Shown one piece after another: positions 55,315 to 64,000 of a DNA stretch of 64,000 nucleotides. The position numbers were made by a program, and so were the translations under genes. Below the pieces are notes generated by a model, which saw only the letters and a list, made by a program, of their open reading frames with translations, did no database searches and had not been told where the DNA came from. Within the stretch, counting starts at the first letter, position 1. Each line of letters opens with the position of its first letter. This DNA is from Nitrosomonas sp. (GTDB lineage: Bacteria > Pseudomonadota > Gammaproteobacteria > Burkholderiales > Nitrosomonadaceae). The stretch spans positions 83,441 to 147,440 of the forward strand of contig JAHBZZ010000006.1 of NCBI GenBank assembly GCA_019635215.1, read 5' to 3'.

Positions 55315-56415
55315 TCAGGCGGAATAAATAGCGCCGAGTATCCGTTTTCCCTTTGCACCGGTGACAGAAGGTATGTTTCCCGTTTGTCCACAAATAGTTT
55401 GTTGTGCAAGCCAAGCAAAAGCATAGGCTTCGACCCAATCAACCGGTACGCCGAGTTCGTCAGTCAATGCCACTTTCTTGTCAGGTAAATGTTTCTCAAG
55501 ATCACTGACCAAAAGTGTATTATGCGCGCCGCCGCCACATAAAAACACTTCATCGGTTGAAGGATAGTATTGATTAATCGCCGATACAATGGAAAGCGCA
55601 GTCAGTTGTAAGAGCGTACGCTGTACATCTTCGGAAGACTCACTTCCCTGCAAATGATTCTCCAGCCATCCGGAATTGAACAGATCTCTTCCAGTGCTCT
55701 TGGGTGGCGGATTGATAAAGAAATCATCAGCATAAAATTTCTCGAGTAAATCCGGAAGTACCTTTCCAGTTGCGGCCCACCGGCCATTTTTATCGTAGGG
55801 GTGGCCGAGATGATCGGAACACCAAGCATCCATCAATAAGTTCCCAGGGCCGCAATCGAAGCCTGTAACCGGCACCTCAGGATCAAGATAGGTTATGTTG
55901 GCAATTCCGCCGATATTGACAATAACGCGCCGGTGCTTGGAATCCATAAACAGGGCTTGATGAAAAGCAGGTACCAACGGAGCACCTTGACCACCGGCTG
56001 CGATATCCCGACTCCTAAAATCTGCAACGACTGTTGTTTGCGTTAATTCGGCAAGTAGCGCGGCATTGACGAGTTGTATTGTATAGCCTTTACCGTTCTG
56101 AGGACAATGGCGGACAGTTTGGCCGTGACAGCCAATCGCTAAAACACTCTGTAACAAATATGGATCATTCTCCAGAAGTCCGGCAATTGCCTGAGCATAC
56201 AGATTGGCTAATTGGTTAGCCAATAATGCTGCCTGATTCAATTCGTCGTTACCCGGGTAATGCAGCGTCAACAATTTTGTTTTTAGCGCATGATCATAGG
56301 GCAAAAAGAAGGTTTTGATCAGCGTGTGCTGATGCAATCCTAAATCGGCCAACACCACATCAACACCATCCAGGCTTGTGCCTGACATGATGCCGATATA
56401 GTAGGCAGATTCCAA
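55315..56415 (-). CDS. anmK: Anhydro-N-acetylmuramic acid kinase
   Basis: The peptidoglycan recycling enzyme converts 1,6-anhydroMurNAc to MurNAc-6-phosphate with ATP. The 366-residue protein shows YIGIMSGTSLDGVDVVLADL, GCHGQTVRHCPQ, VADFRSRDIAAGGQGAPLVPAFH and NIGGIANITYL, all typical of AnmK. It follows the M23 peptidase gene on the same strand (23 bases). Confidence 0.96.
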   Translation of the reverse strand: MESAYYIGIMSGTSLDGVDVVLADLGLHQHTLIKTFFLPYDHALKTKLLTLHYPGNDELNQAALLANQLANLYAQAIAGLLENDPYLLQSVLAIGCHGQTVRHCPQNGKGYTIQLVNAALLAELTQTTVVADFRSRDIAAGGQGAPLVPAFHQALFMDSKHRRVIVNIGGIANITYLDPEVPVTGFDCGPGNLLMDAWCSDHLGHPYDKNGRWAATGKVLPDLLEKFYADDFFINPPPKSTGRDLFNSGWLENHLQGSESSEDVQRTLLQLTALSIVSAINQYYPSTDEVFLCGGGAHNTLLVSDLEKHLPDKKVALTDELGVPVDWVEAYAFAWLAQQTICGQTGNIPSVTGAKGKRILGAIYSA

Positions 56416-56438
56416 AAATTGACAGTCTTTTTAGAAGA

Positions 56439-57779
56439 TTAATCCAACGAAGCGAAATGAATATTTCGCATAATATCTAACCGCGCAATCAGCGATTCAG
56501 CTTCACTCTGAAAAACCAATCTATCTTTCTTGGCGATAGGTGCCGAAGTAGGGAGAGCTACTTTTGCAGGATCATGCTGCACACCATTGACTCTTAATTC
56601 ATAGTGAAGATGCGGGCCGGTTGCCATACCTGTCATACCCACATAGCCTATGATGTCACCTTGCTTGATACGCGCACCATTTGCAAGCCCTTTTGCAAAT
56701 CGGGACAAATGACCATAGGCTGTTTCGTAAGGACCACTATGTTTAAGAACAATCAGCTTACCGTATCCCCTTTGGGTACCGGCGAAACTCACTATCCCAT
56801 TAGCTGTTGCCTTGATTGGCGTCCCGGTAGGCGCAGCATAGTCTATACCTCTGTGAGCACGCCATTCCTTGAGCACCGGGTGAAAACGAGCATGCGAAAA
56901 ACCGGAGCTGATCCGCGAAAAATCAAGTGGGGCCTTAAGAAAAGCTTTGCGCAAACTTTCTCCCTCGGGCGTATAGTAACCAGAATCCCCGTTGGACGAC
57001 TGAAAATAAACAGCCTGATACGTTTTATCCTTATTGACAAACTCTATGGCCAGGACTTTGCCAACTTTAGCATGCTCCCCGTTGTTATTTATCAAGGTTT
57101 CATAAACAACAGTGAAACGATCTCCTTTGTGCAAATCCCGGTGGAAATCAATATCAGAAGCCAGGATTTCAATCATCTGCAGCGTAACAGTATTAGGGAC
57201 GCCCGCACTATCTGTCGCTGCAAATAACGAGCTGTTCACGACACCAGATTTCATTTGAATCTGAGATTCAAGTTCAATTTTCTGTTCGGACATTTTGAAA
57301 CCATCGTCCGTTTTTTCCATCAGGAACAATTCCTCATGGCCAAAAAAATAGCGCAGCGTTACTAATCCACCGTCTGCCGTAGTCTGCGCCTGTATCGTTT
57401 TACCCGGAACCAGCTGGCGCATTGCGCGACTGTTCCGTGCGACACGCATGAATTCCACCTTATCCTGCGGATTAACATTCAATCGGTCGAGAATTGCCGA
57501 AACGGTATCACCGCGGCGAATGTTCTCCTGTTGCCAAAACGGCTGTTCGGAACTGGATTCAAGTTCAGGCAAAACATCGGGGAGATACAAATCCCGTACG
57601 ACTTCTTCAATCGGAACATCCTGATAAGATGTCGAACTGGGCGCTATACCAAACGCAGTAACAAAACCAAATAAAGGTATGGTCGATAATACAATTAACC
57701 AGCGTAGCTTTTTTTTGGTCAATCGAGATGATTTTTGAGCTAGAATTCTTGATTTGCTGCGTATTGGCATAAATTGCAT
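56439..57779 (-). CDS. M23-family peptidoglycan endopeptidase (MepM-like)
   Basis: This 446-residue protein has an N-terminal membrane anchor (LRWLIVLSTIPLFGFVTAFG), a LysM/OapA-like region (NIRRGDTVSAILDRLNV) and a C-terminal LytM domain. All zinc ligands are present: RAHRGIDYAAPTGTPI, AYGHLSRF and GPHLHYELRVNG. It should cleave peptide cross-links during wall growth. Its neighbours anmK and divergent tyrS give the common betaproteobacterial order. Confidence 0.93.
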   Translation of the reverse strand: MQFMPIRSKSRILAQKSSRLTKKKLRWLIVLSTIPLFGFVTAFGIAPSSTSYQDVPIEEVVRDLYLPDVLPELESSSEQPFWQQENIRRGDTVSAILDRLNVNPQDKVEFMRVARNSRAMRQLVPGKTIQAQTTADGGLVTLRYFFGHEELFLMEKTDDGFKMSEQKIELESQIQMKSGVVNSSLFAATDSAGVPNTVTLQMIEILASDIDFHRDLHKGDRFTVVYETLINNNGEHAKVGKVLAIEFVNKDKTYQAVYFQSSNGDSGYYTPEGESLRKAFLKAPLDFSRISSGFSHARFHPVLKEWRAHRGIDYAAPTGTPIKATANGIVSFAGTQRGYGKLIVLKHSGPYETAYGHLSRFAKGLANGARIKQGDIIGYVGMTGMATGPHLHYELRVNGVQHDPAKVALPTSAPIAKKDRLVFQSEAESLIARLDIMRNIHFASLD

Positions 57780-57955
57780 ATAGGATAATCCCCCTTTTGC
57801 TTTAAATTTAATGTCATGCTACAAAAAAATTAAGCGATTCTAACATGAAAAATTGCAAGCGATGTACTAAAGTACAATTCAAAATTGCGTGATCGTGTCA
57901 TTGGATTTTTCCGGACGGGTCAGTCCCGATGAATGATTTTTAAGACTTATTTATT

Positions 57956-59158
57956 GTGAATACATCAATTAGCCACCATTTGGAAATCATAAAATATGGT
58001 AGTCATGAGCTATTAATCGAAAAGGAACTAGAAACCAAACTGCGTTCTGGAAAACCACTACGGGTCAAAGCCGGATTCGATCCTACCGCACCTAATTTGC
58101 ATCTGGGGCATACCGTATTACTCAACAAAATGCGACGGCTACAGGATCTGGGACATCAGATTCTGTTCCTGATTGGTGATTTTACCGGCATGATTGGCGA
58201 TCCGAGCGGCAAAAATGCAACACGCCCGCCACTGACACGTGAACAAGTGGCTGAAAATGCGGAATCCTATACAACTCAAGTTTTTAAAATTCTGCATCCT
58301 GAAAAAACCGAAATTGTGTTCAACTCAACCTGGATGAATCAATTCAATGCGGCGGATCTCATCCGGCTGTCTGCAACTTATACCGTTGCCCGCATGCTTG
58401 AGCGCGATGATTTTGAAAAGCGCTACCGCAGCAACCAACCCATTGCAATACATGAATTTTTATACCCGCTAGTACAAGGTTACGATTCAGTTGCGTTAAA
58501 AGCAGATCTCGAACTGGGCGGTACCGATCAGAAATTTAATCTGCTAATGGGACGTGAATTACAACGGCATTTTGAACAACCCCAGCAATGCATACTTACG
58601 ATGCCGCTTCTGGAAGGACTTGATGGCGTCAACAAAATGTCCAAATCACTGAACAATTATGTCGGTATTACCGAAAGCCCCAAGGAAATTTTCGGCAAAC
58701 TGATGTCCGTATCCGATCAATTAATGTGGCGTTATATTGATCTGCTATCTTTTGAATCCATCGAAACCATTCGCAAGTGGCGTCGGGAAGTCGACGATGG
58801 CCGCAATCCGAGAGATATTAAAGTATTTTTCGCACAGGAAATAGTAGCACGCTTCCATAATCGCAAAGAAGCCGAAGCCGCGTTGATCGATTTCGAAACG
58901 CGCTTCAAACGCGGATCATTACCGGAAGACATGCCCGAAAAAACTTTACACATTACAGATAATGACGTCTTTCTGACGCAACTTTTAAAACAGATCGGAC
59001 TAACCACAAGCACCAGTGAAGCGCAGCGTATGATTGACCAAGGCGCAGTAAAACTAAACGGAGAAAAAGTCGAGGACAAAGCTTTGAAAATACCCCGTGG
59101 TACGGCAATTGTCGTTCAGATCGGCAAACGGAAATTCGCAAAAGTGGTAATTCAATAA
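57956..59158 (+). CDS. tyrS: Tyrosyl-tRNA synthetase
   Basis: The 400-residue class I aminoacyl-tRNA synthetase has the HIGH-type motif HLGHTV, the KMSKS motif in [11 protein letters not shown], and a C-terminal S4-like RNA-binding domain ([20 protein letters not shown]). The start is GTG 57956; the following [20 protein letters not shown] matches the family N-terminus. It is divergent from the MepM-like gene. Confidence 0.96.
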   Translation: MNTSISHHLEIIKYGSHELLIEKELETKLRSGKPLRVKAGFDPTAPNLHLGHTVLLNKMRRLQDLGHQILFLIGDFTGMIGDPSGKNATRPPLTREQVAENAESYTTQVFKILHPEKTEIVFNSTWMNQFNAADLIRLSATYTVARMLERDDFEKRYRSNQPIAIHEFLYPLVQGYDSVALKADLELGGTDQKFNLLMGRELQRHFEQPQQCILTMPLLEGLDGVNKMSKSLNNYVGITESPKEIFGKLMSVSDQLMWRYIDLLSFESIETIRKWRREVDDGRNPRDIKVFFAQEIVARFHNRKEAEAALIDFETRFKRGSLPEDMPEKTLHITDNDVFLTQLLKQIGLTTSTSEAQRMIDQGAVKLNGEKVEDKALKIPRGTAIVVQIGKRKFAKVVIQ

Positions 59159-59301
59159 ATCGCTTGGTTTCACAATAAAGCACAGTGATTCCACTAAAAA
59201 AATTGTGCTACGGAAAACAAATACATGCAAATGAACCTTGAAGAAAATTGGAAATCTAATCGGCTATTTATATCTGATTGTCGATTCAATCCGAATTTCC
59301 T

Positions 59302-59751
59302 ATGACGCTTGATAAAATCTATACCCTGCAAACAGATGTCAGTCTAAAAGTTTCTACTGAAACATTGCGGCAATTGATTGTCAGGAGCCGGAATGGTTAC
59401 ATTCTGCCGGAGTTCGAAAAAATTCGTTGCACTGCAGATTTGTATGATTTCCTGACCGTTACTGTTGTTCAAGGTGCTGAAGGCTTAATAAAAAGAAGAC
59501 AACCATGGATTAGTCAAAAAAACAAAGCCGATTTAATCGCTGCACAACCTATTCCTTTTCAGGATTTCTGTCTCTTTTTCTGGAGAAATCTTGATGAAAT
59601 GGACCCAGACGGCGATGAATGGAACCGGGCTATCGCTGCAGACAGTTTTAACCTCCAGTTGAGTACCGTTCTAAACAAACTGCGTATTGCCGTGCAACAG
59701 AAAAAACAGGATGTAACTTTAATAGCAGACTTGAATTTCGAACCAGCGTAA
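59302..59751 (+). CDS. Hypothetical protein, unknown
   Basis: No family is recognised for this 149-residue acidic cytoplasmic protein (from ATG 59302; a TTG eight codons upstream is possible). There is no signal peptide or membrane helix. It appears mixed alpha/beta, with a Trp-rich segment (RRQPWISQKN, FWRNLDEMDPDGDEWNRA). It lies downstream of tyrS on the same strand and just before an IS-rich region. Confidence 0.55.
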   Translation: MTLDKIYTLQTDVSLKVSTETLRQLIVRSRNGYILPEFEKIRCTADLYDFLTVTVVQGAEGLIKRRQPWISQKNKADLIAAQPIPFQDFCLFFWRNLDEMDPDGDEWNRAIAADSFNLQLSTVLNKLRIAVQQKKQDVTLIADLNFEPA

Positions 59752-59767
59752 AACAATGCTCTAGGTT

Positions 59768-59920
59768 CTATTGAAATTTTAGCGAAGCCAATACTAAGAC
59801 AAACCGCGTAAATCCCACGTAATTTCCGGCCATTTTATCGTGAAAATATTCTCCTTTAATGTTTGATTTTGAAGAAATATTCAATCAGATAGTGCTCTTC
59901 ATTAGCATATAAGAACTACC
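59768..59920 (-). mobile_element. IS5-family transposase C-terminal remnant
   Basis: The minus strand reads ANEEHYLIEYFFKIK, then after a frame change HDKMAGNYVGFTRFVLVLAS and SLKFQ-stop. This is the conserved end of IS5-type transposases (EERxLIExFFxxLKxFRRIATRYDKxAxNF). Stops and frameshifts show decay. Confidence 0.65.
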
Positions 59921-59928
59921 ACATAATT

Positions 59929-60733
59929 AATCTGAGTTCGGGATAAGAAAAGAGGAGGTGGACGTCAGTCTTTTTGCATAAAATTATGTTTCCGCACATC
60001 AATCAATCGCACCCAGAAGACGTCCATGGACAGTTTAACCGAACTTTTTTGCCTTATGGATGATTTTTGTCACCTGTTCGAACCCGCTTTAGAGTACCGC
60101 CTTCTGGAAACGGGGGCAAAAAAGCGTAAGCGCCGCAGCGCGTTGAGCTTGTCGGAATTGATGACATTGACCGTTTGTTCCATCAATTACGCTTTCGCCA
60201 ATTCAAAAGTTTCTACCTGGCCTACGTGTGCGGCCACTTGCGGGCTGAGTTTCCGAAGCTGCCGAGCTATCAACGATGCGTGGAACTCCTGCCTCGCTGT
60301 GTGGTTCCCCTGGCAGCCTTGTTCGAGGTGCTCAAAGGTCAATGCGATGGAATTTCCATTGCCGACGCTATCTCACTCGCTGTTTGCGATAACCGGCGCA
60401 TCGCCCGCCATCGGGTCTTCGCAGATAGCGCCAAGCGTGGCAAGACCACAAATGGGCTGGTTCTATGGATTCAAGCGCCACACCATTGTCAACTCCAAGG
60501 GTGAGTTGATCCACCTCAAGCTCACCCCGGGTAATGTGGATGACTGTCATTCAGTCCAAACCTGGTCTCTGCCAGGGGTTATTCGATCAATTGTCGCCGA
60601 TAAGGGTTACATTGCCCATTGGCTCACTGAGGCATTAGCCCGAAAAACCTCCAACTCATCACTTCCTTCAAGAGAAGCAGGACAAGATCAGTAGCTTAGC
60701 CGAAGCTTAAGGGCTTATCCCGAATCCAGGTTA
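59929..60733 (+). mobile_element. IS982-family element, internally deleted
   Basis: The ends are AATCTGAGTTCGGGATAAG on the left and, as reverse complement, AACCTGGATTCGGGATAAG on the right. The length is about 805 bp, shorter than the roughly 1 kb usual for IS982, because the 3' part of the transposase is missing. It abuts the IS5 remnant and the copper locus. Confidence 0.75.
60026..60694 (+). pseudogene. IS982-family transposase, frameshifted and truncated
   Basis: The N-terminus MDSLTELFCLMDDFCHLFEP and SLSELMTLTV are IS982-like. A lost T near 60176 moves the frame (LFHQLRFRQFKSFYLAYVCG continues in frame +1). An extra A near 60450 returns it (MGWFYGFKRHTIVNSKGELI, LTPGNVDDCHSV, VADKGYI). 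A third shift near 60645 ends the protein after NLQLITSF. About the last 80-100 residues are absent. It is inactive. Confidence 0.8.
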
Positions 60734-62761
60734 AAACAGGTAGTCTTTTGCCAGAGATACCGATAAATTTTCATCATTTAATCGTTCTATCTGTTTAATT
60801 AGTAAATCAACATTCTCCCAACCTGATTCTTCTGACGAAGGTATCCAGCGCGCACGTAAATAACCTGATCGATCAATTAAAAACTCCATATGATCCGGAA
60901 TCGATCCACGGCCCAGTAAATCGGGATGGCTTATGGTACGTCGCGAAAGCGCATAGCTATCTGCTATTTCCTGCGCATTCTCGATGATCATCGAATAAGG
61001 CAAGTTTTGAATTACCGCTTCCAGGGTATCCGGTTCTAATTCATGCGCCGGAACGATCAGAACTTTTACATTCTGTGCGCTTAATCTTGTATAAGCCGCC
61101 TTGAGCTGCTCTATACGCACCTGAGATTGCGGCCATGAAATAACCACCAACAAAACAGGCATATAGTTACGGAAATCTTGTAAAGCCCCGCTCGATCCGT
61201 CATGCGTGCTATATGAAAATACCGGGGGTTGAACGTTCGCCCTATTGGGAATTATTTCGGGAGACAAAATCCTGGCCTGATAGCCACGAGACAAAGCAAA
61301 CACATAATTTACCAAATCCCACCGATCCTCTTCGGTTAATTTGTCTTTGTAACCTGGCATATCCGTTTCCTTCATACCATAAGTAATCCAGTGATAAAAA
61401 TCTCCAGGCGTATGCTCAACAGTATGAGGCTCAGTCAGCATATCAGGCAGAACAGTCGACAATGTGCGCGCCTTAATGCCATCTCCCTTTCCTTGATGGC
61501 CATGACACTCAACACAATACTCGGCATAATTTTTGGCCCCATACTCGATTGAAATTACATCGAAAGGTACTGGTGGCTTACGGTATGTTTCTGGATATGC
61601 TTCAATCGTCAACGGCGGTAACGCTATTGCCAGACCCAGGAAAAATACGACAGAAGGAACGATGATCAATGGTTTCCAGTTCCACTTTGCTGATCGGCCG
61701 AGCTGCATAATTCCAAAAGCAGCCACAATCAGCGCCAAACCACTCCAAACCATAATTGGCACGTTATCCGTATTCCATGTCGCGATAATAGAAAAGCGAA
61801 AATTGAATGGCCAGTTTTCAATCAGCGCATGCTTTGCGGGTATTGCATTATTAGCCAGAACGGTAGCGATCAAAACAAGAATCACTGCCCACAAAAACTC
61901 TATCCGCACCCATTTACGCATTCCGTTCGCGCTGCTTCTCGTTTCTTCACTACTTTTACTATTAGTGAAACGCGGTAGCCAGTACGACCGCACGTTAGAT
62001 GCAATAATCAGTATTATTCCCAATAATACAAGTTTCGCTACGAGCAACCAGCCATACGGAGTAGCTACAAGAGCCGCATAGTTTCCGTCAAATATGCGAT
62101 CTCCAACCCATACGCCCGTCGCGATAATCAGCAACATGACAGGCAACGCAAGTGTTGAGAATCGTTTTAAAATATGTACATCTAGAACATTTGCCCGCTT
62201 GCTTTTTGCTTGCTTCACGTATTCATACTTTAACAGCAACAAGGCTGGTAATCCGCCCAACCACACACCGGCAAAAATGATATGCAGTGCATACGGTAAT
62301 ACATTTACAGTTGTTATACCTTCAGCCGCCGTATGACTCACCAAAGCATCGGCGATAAGCGGAAACATGGCAATTACTGCTGTCAGGGTATATCGCCAGG
62401 GTATTTTTGCGCTTTTACGAACCAATATAACCGCAACCCACAGCAGTATGGCCAACACAAACTGTGCCGCCCAAATCGTACCAGTTCGCGTGTTTATTAT
62501 AAAATTATTAAATACTTCTATTTCCAGAAGCTTACTGACATCTCCTGTTATCTGCGCTATTGTTGCAGCTATCGTAACTATTAACCCAACCAAGATGCCG
62601 ATCGCCAGCTTAGGGAACAGTCCCTCTAGCTTATCAACCCACAGCGCGGTATAAACGCGCTTATTTATCCCTGCTATAGCTAAAAAAACGCAACTCCCCA
62701 GAATAATTAGATTCGCTGTCAGCTGAAACCAGCGAGCAGCCGCACCTAAGATTTCTATCAT
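60731..62761 (-). CDS. CopD domain - cytochrome c - thioredoxin-like fusion protein
   Basis: This 676-residue membrane protein has an N-terminal CopD (copper import) domain with about eight helices (ALVSHTAAEG, ALHIIFAGVWLGGL). Two more helices follow. A cytochrome c domain covers about 400-490, with haem site CVECH near 415 and a probable Met ligand in ETDMPGY near 467. The C-terminal domain (about 515-676) resembles Sco/thioredoxin-fold proteins but lacks a CxxxC pair. Ordinary CopD ends after the membrane part. It starts one base after copC, so the two are coupled. Confidence 0.8.
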   Translation of the reverse strand: MIEILGAAARWFQLTANLIILGSCVFLAIAGINKRVYTALWVDKLEGLFPKLAIGILVGLIVTIAATIAQITGDVSKLLEIEVFNNFIINTRTGTIWAAQFVLAILLWVAVILVRKSAKIPWRYTLTAVIAMFPLIADALVSHTAAEGITTVNVLPYALHIIFAGVWLGGLPALLLLKYEYVKQAKSKRANVLDVHILKRFSTLALPVMLLIIATGVWVGDRIFDGNYAALVATPYGWLLVAKLVLLGIILIIASNVRSYWLPRFTNSKSSEETRSSANGMRKWVRIEFLWAVILVLIATVLANNAIPAKHALIENWPFNFRFSIIATWNTDNVPIMVWSGLALIVAAFGIMQLGRSAKWNWKPLIIVPSVVFFLGLAIALPPLTIEAYPETYRKPPVPFDVISIEYGAKNYAEYCVECHGHQGKGDGIKARTLSTVLPDMLTEPHTVEHTPGDFYHWITYGMKETDMPGYKDKLTEEDRWDLVNYVFALSRGYQARILSPEIIPNRANVQPPVFSYSTHDGSSGALQDFRNYMPVLLVVISWPQSQVRIEQLKAAYTRLSAQNVKVLIVPAHELEPDTLEAVIQNLPYSMIIENAQEIADSYALSRRTISHPDLLGRGSIPDHMEFLIDRSGYLRARWIPSSEESGWENVDLLIKQIERLNDENLSVSLAKDYLF

Positions 62762-62762
62762 G

Positions 62763-63191
62763 TCACTGAGAACTGTCTTTTATTCTAAAACTATAATTCG
62801 AGTCAACAACATGGCCATCAATGGATAAAACTCGGAACTGAACCTTATATGCCCCCGCTTCAAGCTCAGGTAATGCAAGAGTGATCGATTTCGGATCATC
62901 AGTAACTTTCTCAGGTGCTGCGCGTGACACTACTTTATCATTCATATCAACAACAGTAACTGTTGCATATGCGGTTTCGATTTCCTCATTAAACCAAAGT
63001 TGAATTTTTGAAGGTGATTCTGAAAGCGTTGCTCTGCGCGGTGGGTCTGATTTAATCAAAGACGCATGTGCCCAAACATCATGTACCTGTATCATCAATC
63101 CTATAATCAACAGACAGATTACAAATCCTTTCATACCACCAACCATCCTTCCAGCATTGATAAATTGTGATGTGTTATTCATTCTTTGCAT
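62763..63191 (-). CDS. copC: Periplasmic copper-binding protein CopC
   Basis: The approximately 142-residue cupredoxin-like protein has a signal peptide ending VWA, so the mature N-terminus is HASLIKSDPP, with His1 as a copper ligand. The later DGH (LSIDGHVVDSNYSF) gives the usual second Asp/His site for Cu(II). It presumably hands copper to the CopD fusion encoded next. The start could be internal (Met at 63134) with the same signal. Confidence 0.92.
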   Translation of the reverse strand: MQRMNNTSQFINAGRMVGGMKGFVICLLIIGLMIQVHDVWAHASLIKSDPPRRATLSESPSKIQLWFNEEIETAYATVTVVDMNDKVVSRAAPEKVTDDPKSITLALPELEAGAYKVQFRVLSIDGHVVDSNYSFRIKDSSQ

Positions 63192-63301
63192 ATTCTTGTA
63201 AAAGACGAAAATGTGTTCGTATGAGTTGTTTACAGTTTACCAAGTTCATATGCTTTTATCGAATATTTTTCAATGATCATACCGTTCTACCGTTCCATAA
63301 A

Positions 63302-63970
63302 TTAAGCATCCCTTCCTTTTCCTCGATTTGCAATCCAGTTTTTAAAACGTCTGGATTTAAGTAGCTTGTAGCCTATCAGTGTTGTAAGCAATAATCCAAT
63401 TACTGGTCCGATCGTCGCCCTGAATACTTCCGCATAATTAATCATCTCTACACGTAAATGATAGAAATATTTTAACGGTGGCATGCCATCAGCTGTTATC
63501 ACCAATAAATGCTTCCCCTCCTCCAATACCTGCTGCGTACTAATGACACCATCTTCATATATCGCCGCCCGAATCTGTGTCAGCATTTCCCCCTCTTCAC
63601 CACTCCCTTTGAACAACTTTACCTCTATCGGCATTTCCCGCAATGGTGGATCCACCAGATCGACAACCAATACTGTGTTCCCCACTGAGGGAATGTCTGT
63701 ACAATAATGCCCGGTTATATCCACCTGCGGTTGGTATACGCTTAAATGCACGATATTTTCACCACTGCGGCGCATACAGCTGTCATCTTCCAGTGATTCC
63801 TTACCATGCGCATGTACCGCACCTGCATTGAATACTGCCGCTAATACTACCGCCACACTTAACAGCTTGAACTGTATTAACAGGCTATTCCCGCTCTTGC
63901 CAGTTCTCCTGTACTGTTTTTCCCGCTTAACTGGTCCCGGTATTCCATTTTTCTGTTCCTTTCCCTGCAT
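63302..63970 (-). CDS. Membrane-anchored exported protein of the copCD locus, unknown
   Basis: This 222-residue protein has a basic N-terminus, a signal-like helix (LLSVAVVLAAVFNAGAVHAHG), a periplasmic beta-rich domain and a C-terminal helix (IGPVIGLLLTTLIGYKLL) with a basic tail. Two cysteines (DDSCMRRSGE, TGHYCTDIPS) may pair. No family is recognised. It lies 110 bases before copC on the same strand. Ammonia oxidisers have accessory genes between amo and copCD, and this could be one, but that is inference. Confidence 0.6.
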   Translation of the reverse strand: MQGKEQKNGIPGPVKREKQYRRTGKSGNSLLIQFKLLSVAVVLAAVFNAGAVHAHGKESLEDDSCMRRSGENIVHLSVYQPQVDITGHYCTDIPSVGNTVLVVDLVDPPLREMPIEVKLFKGSGEEGEMLTQIRAAIYEDGVISTQQVLEEGKHLLVITADGMPPLKYFYHLRVEMINYAEVFRATIGPVIGLLLTTLIGYKLLKSRRFKNWIANRGKGRDA

Positions 63971-64000
63971 GATGCGCTGCCCTGAGTTTTTTGTTTGTTC

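Overview
The window is chromosomal DNA of a Gram-negative betaproteobacterium, most likely an ammonia oxidiser of the Nitrosomonadaceae (Nitrosomonas-like). This is inferred from the proteobacterial gene families and orders (rsmI/lpoA/yraN, anmK-mepM/tyrS, rplM-rpsI-argC), the hopanoid genes (shc, hpnG, hpnA), a copC/copD copper locus, several RND pumps, and small inverted-repeat mobile elements. No 16S rRNA or amo gene is present, so the genus is not proven. No tRNA, rRNA or CRISPR array was seen.

Layout. 1-5.2 kb: the 3' end of a CusA/CzcA-type metal RND pump, an HD-GYP protein and a secreted M23-like protein with a repeated, probably propeller, C-terminus. 5.4-10.6 kb is a damaged zone. 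One gene for a large membrane protein (about 1105 aa when repaired) is broken by an extra 5-bp repeat unit and by an IS3-family element with a 4-bp target duplication. An orphan antitoxin and IS scraps follow. 10.6-12.5 kb: exbB-exbD-tonB behind a Fur-box-like palindrome. 12.7-25.6 kb: housekeeping and stress genes (pyrC, rsmI, lpoA, yraN, folM-like SDR, MidA-type methyltransferase, hemerythrin, phosphoribosyltransferase, M48 protease, VOC protein), a lysozyme next to an LprI-like protein, and an HDOD-REC-GGDEF regulator.

26-33.3 kb: a tripartite RND multidrug pump operon, then a guanidinium exporter (sugE/gdx) behind a guanidine-II (mini-ykkC) riboswitch, then a compact transcription unit for a 25-residue membrane peptide. 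33.7-42.5 kb: an FMO-like monooxygenase, proA, a lipoyl-domain lpd, and a three-gene set (retropepsin-like protease, inactive-transglutaminase 7TM protein, ATP-grasp ligase). 42.5-48.2 kb, minus strand: hpnG, shc, an mlaA-like lipoprotein, hpnA and a lone ExbB/TolQ-like channel. 48.5-59.8 kb: xseA, DUF423, rlmL-like, rplM-rpsI, argC, a coiled-coil membrane protein, bactofilin, erpA, anmK, mepM-like and tyrS. 59.8-60.7 kb: IS5 and IS982 remnants. 60.7-64 kb: a copper locus with a CopD-cytochrome c-thioredoxin-like fusion, CopC and an associated membrane-anchored protein.

Three short mobile elements (12.7, 18.0 and 47.4 kb) share an ungapped 64-bp core, but one has completely different terminal inverted repeats. 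Each has its own target-site duplication. These modular elements, the 25-aa peptide unit, the CopD fusion and the doubly broken large gene are the most unusual content.
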